Shown: positions 1 to 6,991, counted from the first letter of the stretch. The stretch is DNA of 9,914 bases from Bacteroidota bacterium (GCA_021816545.1 JAKAXP010000074.1:1-9914); one strand, 5' to 3'. Program-made: numbers and translations. Notes: a model not told the origin generated them from the letters alone.

Positions 1-1598
1 ATTCTCACTATCTGCGTTAGAAAACCGTTGCGGATATAGTTATCATACAGCGCTTTGGCCGGGTCATCAGAGGGAACCAGGCCTATCTCGGTCATCTTCG
101 GGTCCATCATGAAGTAGAGGGCGAACAGGTCGGCTCTCATCTCCTCGAGTGGTGATGCATAGTTTTTGAGAGCATTGGGGTCGGTTCCGGGGGCCAGTTT
201 ACCGCTTGCATGTCCGATACACTCATGCATGTCAGTGTGCAGTGCATCGGAAAGTGAGCCCCATTTCACAGCCCTGTCAATCTCAGCCTGGTCAAATGCA
301 AACTCCTCCAGGAATCCGCTTCCCCTTGCAACGATATCCTTGGCATCAGTAATATTGGCAAGTGTGACTGATTTGGAGCCGGCTTCAGCCCTGATCCAGT
401 TCGAGTTCGGCAGGTTAATGCCGAGCGGCGAAGCAGGGTAACAATCGCCCCCAAGCATTGCAACGTTGATTACGCTGGCGGCCACACCAGTTACCTTTTC
501 CTTGCGATAACCGGGGTCAACAGGAGAGTGATCCTCGAACCACTGGGCGTTCTCAGTAATGACACCTGTCCTTTTGGATGCCTCGGTATCCTTGTAGTCA
601 ACGACAGACTCCCATGTGGCTTTCATCCCAAGAGGATCACCGTAGGTTTCGATGAAACCGTTTATGTAATCAACTGACAGCCCGGTATTTCCGGCCCATA
701 GCACGTTATAGTCATCCCAGGTCTTCAGGTCTGCTGTCCTGTAGTAGTCAATCAACAGGTCAAGTTCTTTTTTCTGTGTATCACTAAGTGCAACGTTGCG
801 TGCCTTCTCAAGCCAGAAAATGATTTTGTCAATTGCTGCACCGTACATACCTCCGCTTTTCCAGGGTATTTCAGTCACTTTCCCGTCTTCCTTGACAACC
901 TTTGTATTCAGCCCCCATGAGATAGGCCTGGGGTCATCCGGGTCAGCAAGAGAGGCATAGTAAGCCTCTGCCTCGGCCTGGGTCACACCTTCATAAAAAT
1001 TGTTAGCCGATGCTGCTATCATGTCAGTTCCCTCAGACTGGTCAACCTTTTTTGCATAGAGCGAAGGGTCGAATAAAACCGGTGTCAGCATCTCCGTCAG
1101 CTGCACTGCGCTCTGGCCTTCCCTGAGGGGCAGACGCGAGGGATCCGAACCGTTTACAAGCAGGGCAAAATAATCCGGAGAGAATCCGGGAACAAATTTG
1201 TCATTTGAGTAGTGATGGTGAATGCCGTTTGCAAAGAAGACCCTCTTGGCATAGGTGATGAATGCTTTGTAATCAGCACTTTCACGGTCACCCTTGTAAG
1301 TATCGATAATTGCCTCGATGGTTTTGCGGATGGCAAGGTTGTATTTAAAATTCTGGTCCCAGAATATGTCGCGTCCGCAAAGGGCTGCCTCAGACAGGTA
1401 ATAAATGAATTCCTTCTCCCCTGCTGTCAGCTGTTCAAATGCAGGAAGACGGTACTTCAGTACACTGATATCCTCAAACCTGTCAACTTCATAGGTGAAT
1501 TCCTCCTCAGCAGTGACCTTTCCTCCGGATGGCCCGCATGAGGTAAACAGAGCTGTTCCCATAAATGCAATAGTTCCGATTAATAAATACTTTTTCAT
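1..1598 (-). CDS. Dipeptidyl peptidase III (M49) lipoprotein, C-terminus cut by window edge
   Basis: This is a zinc metallopeptidase of family M49, which removes dipeptides from the N-terminus of short peptides. The frame is open from an ATG at 1598 to base 1; 532 codons are visible, and the family is usually near 670-700 residues, so roughly 140 are missing. Residues 1-21 form a lipoprotein signal: K2-K3, a hydrophobic core, then L-F-T-S-C with the lipidated Cys at 21. The zinc site is HECIGH at residues 458-463 (bases 210-227). The second family motif, E-E-M-R-A-D, is at 485-490, with E486 the expected third zinc ligand. The stretch Y-I-R-N-G-F-L-T-Q just before the edge also fits M49. No surface-export signal follows the Cys, so a periplasmic-facing membrane anchor is likely. 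It is divergent from the M20D gene. Family assignment is strong; substrate preference cannot be read. Confidence 0.93.
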   Translation of the reverse strand, partial: MKKYLLIGTIAFMGTALFTSCGPSGGKVTAEEEFTYEVDRFEDISVLKYRLPAFEQLTAGEKEFIYYLSEAALCGRDIFWDQNFKYNLAIRKTIEAIIDTYKGDRESADYKAFITYAKRVFFANGIHHHYSNDKFVPGFSPDYFALLVNGSDPSRLPLREGQSAVQLTEMLTPVLFDPSLYAKKVDQSEGTDMIAASANNFYEGVTQAEAEAYYASLADPDDPRPISWGLNTKVVKEDGKVTEIPWKSGGMYGAAIDKIIFWLEKARNVALSDTQKKELDLLIDYYRTADLKTWDDYNVLWAGNTGLSVDYINGFIETYGDPLGMKATWESVVDYKDTEASKRTGVITENAQWFEDHSPVDPGYRKEKVTGVAASVINVAMLGGDCYPASPLGINLPNSNWIRAEAGSKSVTLANITDAKDIVARGSGFLEEFAFDQAEIDRAVKWGSLSDALHTDMHECIGHASGKLAPGTDPNALKNYASPLEEMRADLFALYFMMDPKMTEIGLVPSDDPAKALYDNYIRNGFLTQIVR

Positions 1599-1634
1599 TT
1601 TTCATCAGTTATAATTCCGGGAGTCACGAAGCCA

Positions 1635-1656
1635 CACCCGCTCCGCGGTCCGGGTG
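1635..1656. promoter_or_regulatory. GC-rich 22-bp imperfect palindrome, possible operator or leader hairpin
   Basis: The arms CACCCG (1635-1640) and CGGGTG (1651-1656) pair perfectly, and the centre CCGCGG (1643-1648) is itself self-complementary. Nine of eleven symmetric positions match; only 1641-1642 against 1649-1650 do not. The element stands out by its GC content from the AT-rich spacer. It lies 37 bases upstream of the M49 start, so it would be either a regulator-binding site or, if transcription starts further upstream, a hairpin in the M49 mRNA leader. Its role is inferred only from symmetry and position. Confidence 0.35.
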
Positions 1657-1745
1657 ATTGAAGTAACTAAGGTAGTAAAAAGCCATGTACAAAGTGGCCG
1701 GGGTCATATTTTTAAGGGTCACTTCAAATGATATTTTAATATTGG

Positions 1746-1753
1746 TAAATTTG
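1746..1753 (+). promoter_or_regulatory. Candidate Bacteroidota -7 element (TAnnTTTG) for the M20D gene
   Basis: The octamer TAAATTTG fits the Bacteroidota -7 consensus TAnnTTTG exactly and lies 20 bases before the GTG start of the M20D gene. Transcription from it would give a very short leader. The -33 element is weak: at about the right distance only TTCA (1723-1726) is present instead of TTTG. The surrounding AT-rich DNA makes a chance match possible. Confidence 0.4.
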
Positions 1754-1773
1754 AGAACCACAAAACAAAGACC

Positions 1774-3102
1774 GTGAAAAGAATCCTTATTGCTGCGCTT
1801 ATAATGTTTGCCGGATTTGCAGCCAATACTGCTGGTCAGGATATAAATGAAATGATCCGGAAGGAGGCTTCATCATCCGTCACCACGTCGGAAGGGATGT
1901 ACCGTGATCTCCATCTGAACCCGGAACTGTCACTCATGGAGTTCAAAACCGCTGCAAAGATGGCTGATGCACTCAGGGAACTTGGCTTCGAAGTGACTGC
2001 AGGCGTGGGTGGCAACGGGGTGGTTGGGGTCTACAGGAACGGCAAAGGACCGGTTATTATGCTCCGTACCGACATGGATGCACTGCCTGTCCGCGAGACC
2101 ACCGGGCTTCCGTTTGCCAGCAAGGTCACTTCAGCTGCCGCTGACGGAACGGAAACACCCGTCATGCATGCATGCGGGCACGATCTCCATATGACAGTGT
2201 GGCACGGCACACTCAGGACACTTATTGCACTGAAGAATAAATGGAAAGGCACTATTGTTGCTGTTGCCCAGCCGGCAGAAGAGGTCAGCGGAGGCTCTGA
2301 CAGGATGATAGCTGACGGGCTGTTCAGCAGATTCCCGAAGCCTGACTATGCACTCTGCTTTCACGTCAGCCCTGACCTTCCAGCCGGAACCATCGGTTAT
2401 TTCCCGGGCGCAATCTTTGCCGGGGTCAACTCTGCCGATATCAGGGTTTTTGGTATAGGCGGACATGGCGCCATGCCTCATAAGACAATTGACCCGGTAG
2501 TACTGTCAGCAAAAATGATCCTCGATTTCCAGACAATCGTCAGCCGGGAGATCAATCCCGTATACCCAGCAGTGGTGACTGTGGGTGCGATCCACGGCGG
2601 AACAAAACACAATATAATTCCTGAAGAGGTAGATATGAAACTTACACTCAGGTTCTTTTCCGATAATGTTTACCGTCAGATTATTGCAGCGCTGTCACGA
2701 ATAACCCGTGGCCAGGCTCTGGCAGCCGGACTGCCCGAGGAGAAGATGCCTGAAATAACCCTGGGGAAGGAATTTACCCCTCCGGTTATTAATGACCCGG
2801 AACTCGTAACAAGAACAGTTACCTCCATGGAGGGCATCCTGGGAAAGGAGAACCTGACAAGGGTTGATCCTTCAACCGTTGCAGAGGACTTCGGCAAATA
2901 CGGAAGGACAGACGAAAATGTGAAAATCTCTCTCTTCTGGCTCGGTGGCGCCAACAGGGGAAAATATGATGAGAGTATTGCGAAGGGGACCATGCTTCCT
3001 GCCCTACACAGCAGCAACTTCGCTCCGGATTTTGCTCCTGCTTACACCACAGGCGTCTCCGCCATGAGCCGGACTATGATTGACCTGTTCAACGGCAAAT
3101 AG
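1774..3102 (+). CDS. Exported M20D-family amidohydrolase / carboxypeptidase
   Basis: A complete 442-residue metalloenzyme of the M20D group (hippurate hydrolase, N-acyl-amino-acid amidohydrolase, IAA-amino-acid hydrolase and related carboxypeptidases), which cleaves an amide bond next to a free amino acid. Start is GTG; there is no in-frame ATG just upstream, and the GTG begins a good signal peptide (K2-R3, hydrophobic to about 17, likely cleavage near residue 20-21). Metal ligands are all visible: C134 and H136 in H-A-C-G-H-D, catalytic E169 with ligand E170 in P-A-E-E, H197 in F-H-V-S-P, and H412 in L-H-S-S-N-F. R-T-D-M-D-A-L-P (98-105) and the G-G-H-G-A-M-P-H dimerisation motif (229-236) are also typical. 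Length is close to the family norm plus a signal peptide. It probably acts in the periplasm. The exact substrate (acyl-amino acid, dipeptide or other) cannot be told from sequence. Confidence 0.92.
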   Translation: MKRILIAALIMFAGFAANTAGQDINEMIRKEASSSVTTSEGMYRDLHLNPELSLMEFKTAAKMADALRELGFEVTAGVGGNGVVGVYRNGKGPVIMLRTDMDALPVRETTGLPFASKVTSAAADGTETPVMHACGHDLHMTVWHGTLRTLIALKNKWKGTIVAVAQPAEEVSGGSDRMIADGLFSRFPKPDYALCFHVSPDLPAGTIGYFPGAIFAGVNSADIRVFGIGGHGAMPHKTIDPVVLSAKMILDFQTIVSREINPVYPAVVTVGAIHGGTKHNIIPEEVDMKLTLRFFSDNVYRQIIAALSRITRGQALAAGLPEEKMPEITLGKEFTPPVINDPELVTRTVTSMEGILGKENLTRVDPSTVAEDFGKYGRTDENVKISLFWLGGANRGKYDESIAKGTMLPALHSSNFAPDFAPAYTTGVSAMSRTMIDLFNGK

Positions 3103-3191
3103 GTCTGAAGGTCTTGCCGTCCTGCGGTCTTGCAGTCAGCAGTAAATCTGTGATTTACACTACTGCCTCTTGCCTACTGCCTATTGCCTGA
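3103..3191. repeat. Convergent spacer of short tandem repeats (octamers and heptamers)
   Basis: This spacer separates the 3' ends of the M20D gene and the ferredoxin/small-subunit gene. From 3110 to 3133 three octamers of form NGTCYTGC follow one another, with a degenerate fourth to 3140. From 3162 to 3189 there are four tandem heptamers of consensus MYTGCCT (ACTGCCT, CTTGCCT, ACTGCCT, ATTGCCT). The heptamers end two bases before the stop codon of the minus-strand gene. A small hairpin lies between the two repeat blocks. Nothing here looks coding. Confidence 0.65.
3142..3158. repeat. Perfect 7-bp inverted repeat with 3-base loop between convergent genes
   Basis: GTAAATC and GATTTAC pair perfectly around the loop TGT. 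The position between two convergent genes suggests a bidirectional stop or mRNA 3'-end stabiliser. However, the stem is AT-rich and no T-run follows on either strand, so it does not qualify as an intrinsic terminator by the usual rule. Function is unproven. Confidence 0.5.
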
Positions 3192-3947
3192 TCACAACCC
3201 AACCAGATCCATAACCCCGTTTATAAACGTCAGCGGATGGGCCGGATTACCCGGGACATACAGGTCAATATGATGATTTTCAATAAATGCCCTGTTCACT
3301 GCCGGACTGTCCGCAAATAGCCCGCCACTGATGGCTTCAGTACCAACAAGTATGATGATCCTTGGTGAAGGGGTTGCTTCATAGCAGATTTCAAGCGCCC
3401 TGGCCATATTCCCGGATACAGGTCCCGTGATGACTATACCGTCAGCGTGCCGGGGCGATGCAACGAACTCAATCCCATACCTGCCCATGTCAAAGTTGAC
3501 ATTTCCCGCTGCCCCCAGCTCCATTTCACAGGAATTATCGCCTCCTGCTGATACCTGCCGCAGTTTAAGTGACTTCCTGAAGAGCCTCCGGATATCCTTC
3601 CTGACTGCAGTCTCATCTATTTTCAGGGGTTCATCCTGCCCTGGTACGATGACAAGATCATCTCGATTTGTGGCAGCAATGCGATAATCATTTGTAAACC
3701 TGTAAACATCCGGCATTGACAGGGCACACTCGTTGCAGAAGGCGCATCTGCCCAGATCAATGGCTCCGCTTCTCCCGTCAATGGCACCTGTCGGACACAA
3801 TGATGCCGCCTGGCCGGCCTGTTGTTCAGTAATACCCGGAGATATGACCGGTCTCCCCCTGAACCGTTCCGAGACAGGCTGTTTCCGCAGATCCGGCACG
3901 AACTGTTTTCCGTGATCGGCAAGTATTCTTAATTCCTTTAACATCAT
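3192..3947 (-). CDS. Ferredoxin-NuoB/HyfI fusion, small subunit of Ehr-type complex, most cluster ligands lost
   Basis: A 251-residue fusion. Residues about 30-95 resemble a 2[4Fe-4S] ferredoxin (HyfH-like) and about 130-251 resemble the NuoB/HycG/HyfI small subunit: S-P-R-H-A-D (164-169), I-T-G-P-V (173-177), G-x-x-A-I-S-G-G (202-209), V-P-G-N-P (231-235). In the ferredoxin part C51, C68, C71 and C74 remain, enough for one [4Fe-4S] cluster. The other cluster's positions are E41, A44, A47 and M78. In the small-subunit part the proximal (N2-type) cluster keeps only C140; the partner positions read D137, E204 and N234. The family would normally have cysteine at all of these. Alignment is by eye, but the flanking motifs fix the register. 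It is the last operon gene, 88 bp after the large subunit. It starts ATG-ATG; either could be used. Probably a docked peripheral subunit, not a normal electron relay. Confidence 0.88.
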   Translation of the reverse strand: MMLKELRILADHGKQFVPDLRKQPVSERFRGRPVISPGITEQQAGQAASLCPTGAIDGRSGAIDLGRCAFCNECALSMPDVYRFTNDYRIAATNRDDLVIVPGQDEPLKIDETAVRKDIRRLFRKSLKLRQVSAGGDNSCEMELGAAGNVNFDMGRYGIEFVASPRHADGIVITGPVSGNMARALEICYEATPSPRIIILVGTEAISGGLFADSPAVNRAFIENHHIDLYVPGNPAHPLTFINGVMDLVGL

Positions 3948-4035
3948 TCTGCAAATAACTTAACTACAGATAACTGCTACCCAATTATACTCAGACGCCT
4001 CTCATTTACTGTCACAATACAATCAATCCTGTCAA
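3948..4035 (-). promoter_or_regulatory. 88-bp gap in the operon with a weak internal promoter candidate
   Basis: All other visible joints in this operon are overlaps or gaps of at most 6 nt, so this gap is unusual. On the minus strand it holds TATAATTG (3989 down to 3982), which differs from the Bacteroidota -7 consensus TAnnTTTG at one defined position and would put a start about 30 bases before the ATG. No good -33 TTTG lies at the expected distance. TTGACA occurs right after the hyfG-like stop but has no matching -10 at 16-18 bases. No terminator hairpin with a T-run was seen. Confidence 0.25.
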
Positions 4036-5559
4036 TCAAAGGTCATGGCCGCAATATGACAGGTTAAAGCTCTTGTTGCAGACAGGAAAATCTGATATCT
4101 CCTGGTTGCGCACCGCGAGAGCGAGTGCCATCCAGTTATGCACTGATGGATCCTTGACCAAATACCTTGTGAGCCTCCCTTCGCCGTCAGTCAAGGCCAC
4201 ATGGCAAATCTCACCTCTCCAGCCTTCCACCAATGAAACAGCAATGCTGCCCGGCCTGAGCTTCAGGTCATACTGAGGCCGTCCGGACTTCTCTGCTGAA
4301 TCTTCCCGTCCAGCTATAAGCTGCCTGATAAACTTTATTGCCTCTTTTACCTCAAGTGCCCGAAGCATTCCCCGTGCCAGTACGTCGCCGGTCTCCTGCA
4401 TAACCGGTGCAACTGCTATTTTCCTGAAATACTGGAAGGCATGAGTGGCACGGATGTCCCTGGGCACCCCGCAGGTCCTGGCAGCCATACCAACCGCTCC
4501 TATTGAGACCGCCTGCTGCCGGGTCACAGTCCCTATATCCTCAAAGCGTCCAAGCACACTTGGCAGCGAAAATACGCAGTCGACCACATTGCTGAATCTT
4601 CTGTCCACCTCTTCCAGAACCTTCAGAATCTCTCCGGCTATCTCACCGGTCAGCGGATAGTTGGTACCGCCGGGGCGAACAAGGCTCTTTCCGAAACGGT
4701 TGCCGCACCAGAACTGGGTTGTGTTTATAACCAGGGTCCTCAGCGCCTCGCATGCAACCTGGCCGAGCTGATAGGCAACATCACCGCACAATGCGGCAGT
4801 ATCGCCAATGTGGACTGCAATGCGCTCCAGTTCAAGTGCAATGCATCGTTCTGCCTGCAGCGACAGGGAAGGTTCAAACCCGGCAAGAGATTCGATCAGC
4901 TGTGCATGGGCCAGACTGTGCCCGACTGCCGTATCACCTGCAATATCTTCGGCAAGAAGTGACCGGCGCAGTCCGCCACCCGCCTCTCTGATCAGCTTTT
5001 CCAGGCCCCGGTGCTGGTAACCCAGTTGAATCTCAAGATGCAACACCTTCTCTCCGTTACAGATGAAACGGAAATGGCCTGGCTCAATTACCCCCGCGTG
5101 AATCGGTCCGACACCCACCTCATGCAGCTCCTCCCCTTCAATTTGATAGAACGGATAGTTATCCATCATGCTGAGGCTGTCAACCCTGTCATGAGGGTAT
5201 CTTACCGGTTTAAGCCACGGATGCCCCTCGAAATTTATCCCCCAGGCTTCATGTATCTCACGTTCAAAGATATGCATTGCATGACATGAAGCTGTAAGCG
5301 ACCGGAGAGGAGCGCCGTCATCCTTTTTTTCATGGCCAATGATCCGTATTGCCCCCGAACCGTCATCTGCGATGCAGCAGATAAATTTCAGGCTTTCGCC
5401 GGACCGGTGGCAAAAGTAGCTCACGCAGTGATACCGCTCATCTGCCAGCATGTTTGTCACAATTTCATAAAACAGGTCGTACTCCACCACCGGGATATCT
5501 GATAACCCAGCCGGCACATCACCGTTCCTTATCTCAGTATAACTGTTGTTGCTCATCAT
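4036..5559 (-). CDS. hyfG: HyfG/HycE-like large subunit (NuoC-NuoD fusion) without NiFe-site cysteines
   Basis: A 507-residue homologue of the group 4 hydrogenase large subunit. Residues about 25-125 are a NuoC-like domain, with F-E-R-E-I-H-E-A-W-G-I (98-108) and G-H-P-W-L-K-P (112-118). From about 150 on is the NuoD-like domain: G-P-I-H-A-G, then G-Y-Q-H-R-G-L-E-K-L (180-189). In true hydrogenases the next motif is CxxCxxxH. Here it reads A207-G-D-T210-A-V-G-H214, so both cysteines are gone while the His and the first Gly stay. The C-terminal CxxC is also missing: the tail (489-507) has only isolated C494 and C503. The protein ends in S-Y-C-G-H-D-L with no extra processing peptide. It cannot hold a standard NiFe centre and fits energy-converting-hydrogenase-related (Ehr) complexes. 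Its ATG overlaps the hyfF-like stop by 4 nt (ATGA), so the two are probably translationally coupled. Actual chemistry, if any, is unknown. Confidence 0.9.
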   Translation of the reverse strand: MMSNNSYTEIRNGDVPAGLSDIPVVEYDLFYEIVTNMLADERYHCVSYFCHRSGESLKFICCIADDGSGAIRIIGHEKKDDGAPLRSLTASCHAMHIFEREIHEAWGINFEGHPWLKPVRYPHDRVDSLSMMDNYPFYQIEGEELHEVGVGPIHAGVIEPGHFRFICNGEKVLHLEIQLGYQHRGLEKLIREAGGGLRRSLLAEDIAGDTAVGHSLAHAQLIESLAGFEPSLSLQAERCIALELERIAVHIGDTAALCGDVAYQLGQVACEALRTLVINTTQFWCGNRFGKSLVRPGGTNYPLTGEIAGEILKVLEEVDRRFSNVVDCVFSLPSVLGRFEDIGTVTRQQAVSIGAVGMAARTCGVPRDIRATHAFQYFRKIAVAPVMQETGDVLARGMLRALEVKEAIKFIRQLIAGREDSAEKSGRPQYDLKLRPGSIAVSLVEGWRGEICHVALTDGEGRLTRYLVKDPSVHNWMALALAVRNQEISDFPVCNKSFNLSYCGHDL

Positions 5560-6989
5560 TTCAATCCTGGCAGTGACGCAATACTGTTGCTGATCAGATC
5601 AGTAAGGAAGGGTGGCTGCCAGAAACAGATCATTATTACAATCGCCAGCAGAATAAACTGGCTTACAGTTTCAACGGGATTAACCGGGCCAGGCAGTTTA
5701 AACTCTCCCTCATTCCTTGGAGTGGAGAAGCTTACATGCATTACCCTGACGCTCATGGCATAGATGATAAATGAGAGCAGGATAACAGCAGTTGCAAGTA
5801 TAAACCACTGGCTGTTTGCAACCATTGCCCTGAAGATCATAAGTTCAGAGATGAACATGCCTGAAGGGGGAATGGCAAGAATGCATATCATTCCGGTCAT
5901 AAGTACCATAGCCCCCGCCGGGTAGAGTTTCATATACCTGCCGCTGTCATCAAGCCTGAATGTATGCAGTATCCTTGACAGTTGCCCCATCTGGTAGAAG
6001 AGGCTTGATTTTGCGAGTGAATGAAGCACAATGAGGAGCAATGCGGCATAATAGCCATAGCTACCGGCGCCCAGCGCCAGCGCCACAAGCCCCATATTCT
6101 CAAGACTTGAATATGCAAGCATCCTCTTCAGGTGCTTGGCCTTGAGCATATACCCGGCTGCAACCAGCAGTGAGAGCACACCGGCCAGGATGAGCACATG
6201 ATTCATGAATGACAGCACCGGGGTACCTGAAAAAAGTGTGTAAACACGATATATGGCAAGAAACCCCACATTCATCAGGGTCGTCGAGATCAGGGCGCTT
6301 ACCGGCGGCGGAGCCACGGAATGGGCATCGATTGTGACAGTGTGCATTGGGAAGAGTCCCATTTTGGTGCTGAACCCCACAAGGACAAAAATGAATGCTA
6401 TCTTGAGATACAGCGGATTAGCGCTGCTTATCACTGCTCCGAATGATGAAAATGAGAGGTTGGGGGCATCACCGCGTCCATATATGAATCCGAGAAAGAG
6501 TATCCCAAGGTATGCCAGGGCAATCCCGGTGGAACATATAAATACATATTTCCAGGTTGCCTCCAGCGCCATCTCTGTCCGGTCATGATATATGAGCACC
6601 GCCACTGCCAGCGTGGTTGCTTCAACGAAGATCCAGAGGACAGTCATTGTATTGGCCAGGTAGGCGCCTGCCATGAATGCCATGAGTGCAATCAGGCCTG
6701 AATGATATATGTTATGCCTTTTGACTGTGTCATCACGGGTATATATGAATCCGTGGTAAACAGTCGGAAGAGTGAGCAGTGCAAGAACAGAAAGCAGCAG
6801 TACCGCAGTGCTGTCGTAGGTAAAATATTCAAGCTCGGTTCTTCCGCGGCTAAGCCAGGCATGTACGGTAATTGCAATGAGGACCGCGGCAAAGAGTAAC
6901 ACCATCACCCGGGTAAAAGCCTTGTTGCGTGAGACAAGCGTCACCGCACTCAGCACAACAGACAATATGAAGAACAGCAACAGTATCAT
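5556..6989 (-). CDS. hyfF: HyfF-like antiporter-type membrane subunit (NuoM/NuoN family)
   Basis: A 477-residue integral membrane protein of the Mrp-antiporter/NuoL-M-N family, with about 13-14 hydrophobic segments along its length. Residues expected for ion translocation are present: E123 in F-V-E-A-T-T-L, K209 in S-T-K-M-G-L-F-P-M-H, the basic patch K284-K289 before L-A-Y-S-S-L-E-N-M-G, H323 and K327 in L-H-S-L-A-K-S-S, and E382 in G-M-F-I-S-E. V-A-P-P-P-V-S-A-L (225-233) is the family's discontinuous-helix signature. E. coli HyfF is somewhat longer (about 526). It should sit in the inner membrane and pump or exchange H+ or Na+; which ion cannot be told. The ATG lies 2 bases after the hyfE-like stop, and its own stop overlaps the hyfG-like start. 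Confidence 0.92.
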   Translation of the reverse strand: MILLLFFILSVVLSAVTLVSRNKAFTRVMVLLFAAVLIAITVHAWLSRGRTELEYFTYDSTAVLLLSVLALLTLPTVYHGFIYTRDDTVKRHNIYHSGLIALMAFMAGAYLANTMTVLWIFVEATTLAVAVLIYHDRTEMALEATWKYVFICSTGIALAYLGILFLGFIYGRGDAPNLSFSSFGAVISSANPLYLKIAFIFVLVGFSTKMGLFPMHTVTIDAHSVAPPPVSALISTTLMNVGFLAIYRVYTLFSGTPVLSFMNHVLILAGVLSLLVAAGYMLKAKHLKRMLAYSSLENMGLVALALGAGSYGYYAALLLIVLHSLAKSSLFYQMGQLSRILHTFRLDDSGRYMKLYPAGAMVLMTGMICILAIPPSGMFISELMIFRAMVANSQWFILATAVILLSFIIYAMSVRVMHVSFSTPRNEGEFKLPGPVNPVETVSQFILLAIVIMICFWQPPFLTDLISNSIASLPGLK

Positions 6990-6991
6990 CC

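Larger units (their letters stand above)
1599..1773. other. Divergent intergenic region between the M49 and M20D genes
   Basis: This 175-bp spacer must carry the promoters for both neighbouring genes. It contains a GC-rich imperfect palindrome (1635-1656) on the M49 side and an AT-rich half with a candidate promoter (1746-1753) on the M20D side. No open frame of coding character, tRNA fold or recognisable riboswitch was seen. No clear Shine-Dalgarno precedes either start, which is usual in Bacteroidota. I found no convincing promoter for the minus-strand gene. Confidence 0.6.

Noticed and set aside
1..1598. Only short open frames of about 60-110 residues on either strand could be taken as genes here, or the region as a broken gene.
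   Set aside because: One continuous minus-strand frame runs from 1598 to the window edge with M49 motifs in register; there is no frameshift or stop, only truncation by the window.
3142..3158. Hairpin considered as a bidirectional intrinsic terminator.
   Set aside because: The stem is short and AT-rich, and neither strand has a following T-run, so it is listed only as an inverted repeat.
4030..4035. TTGACA on the minus strand considered as a sigma70 -35 box for the last gene.
   Set aside because: No -10 hexamer lies at 16-18 bases, and Bacteroidota use a different promoter consensus.
5011..5289. Plus-strand open frame of 92 codons opposite the hyfG-like gene.
   Set aside because: Its product resembles no family I know and it lies fully antisense to conserved large-subunit motifs; it is a shadow frame.
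6253..6588. Plus-strand open frame of 111 codons opposite the hyfF-like gene.
   Set aside because: It is antisense to the conserved lysine/proline region of an antiporter subunit, with no start signal or domain of its own.
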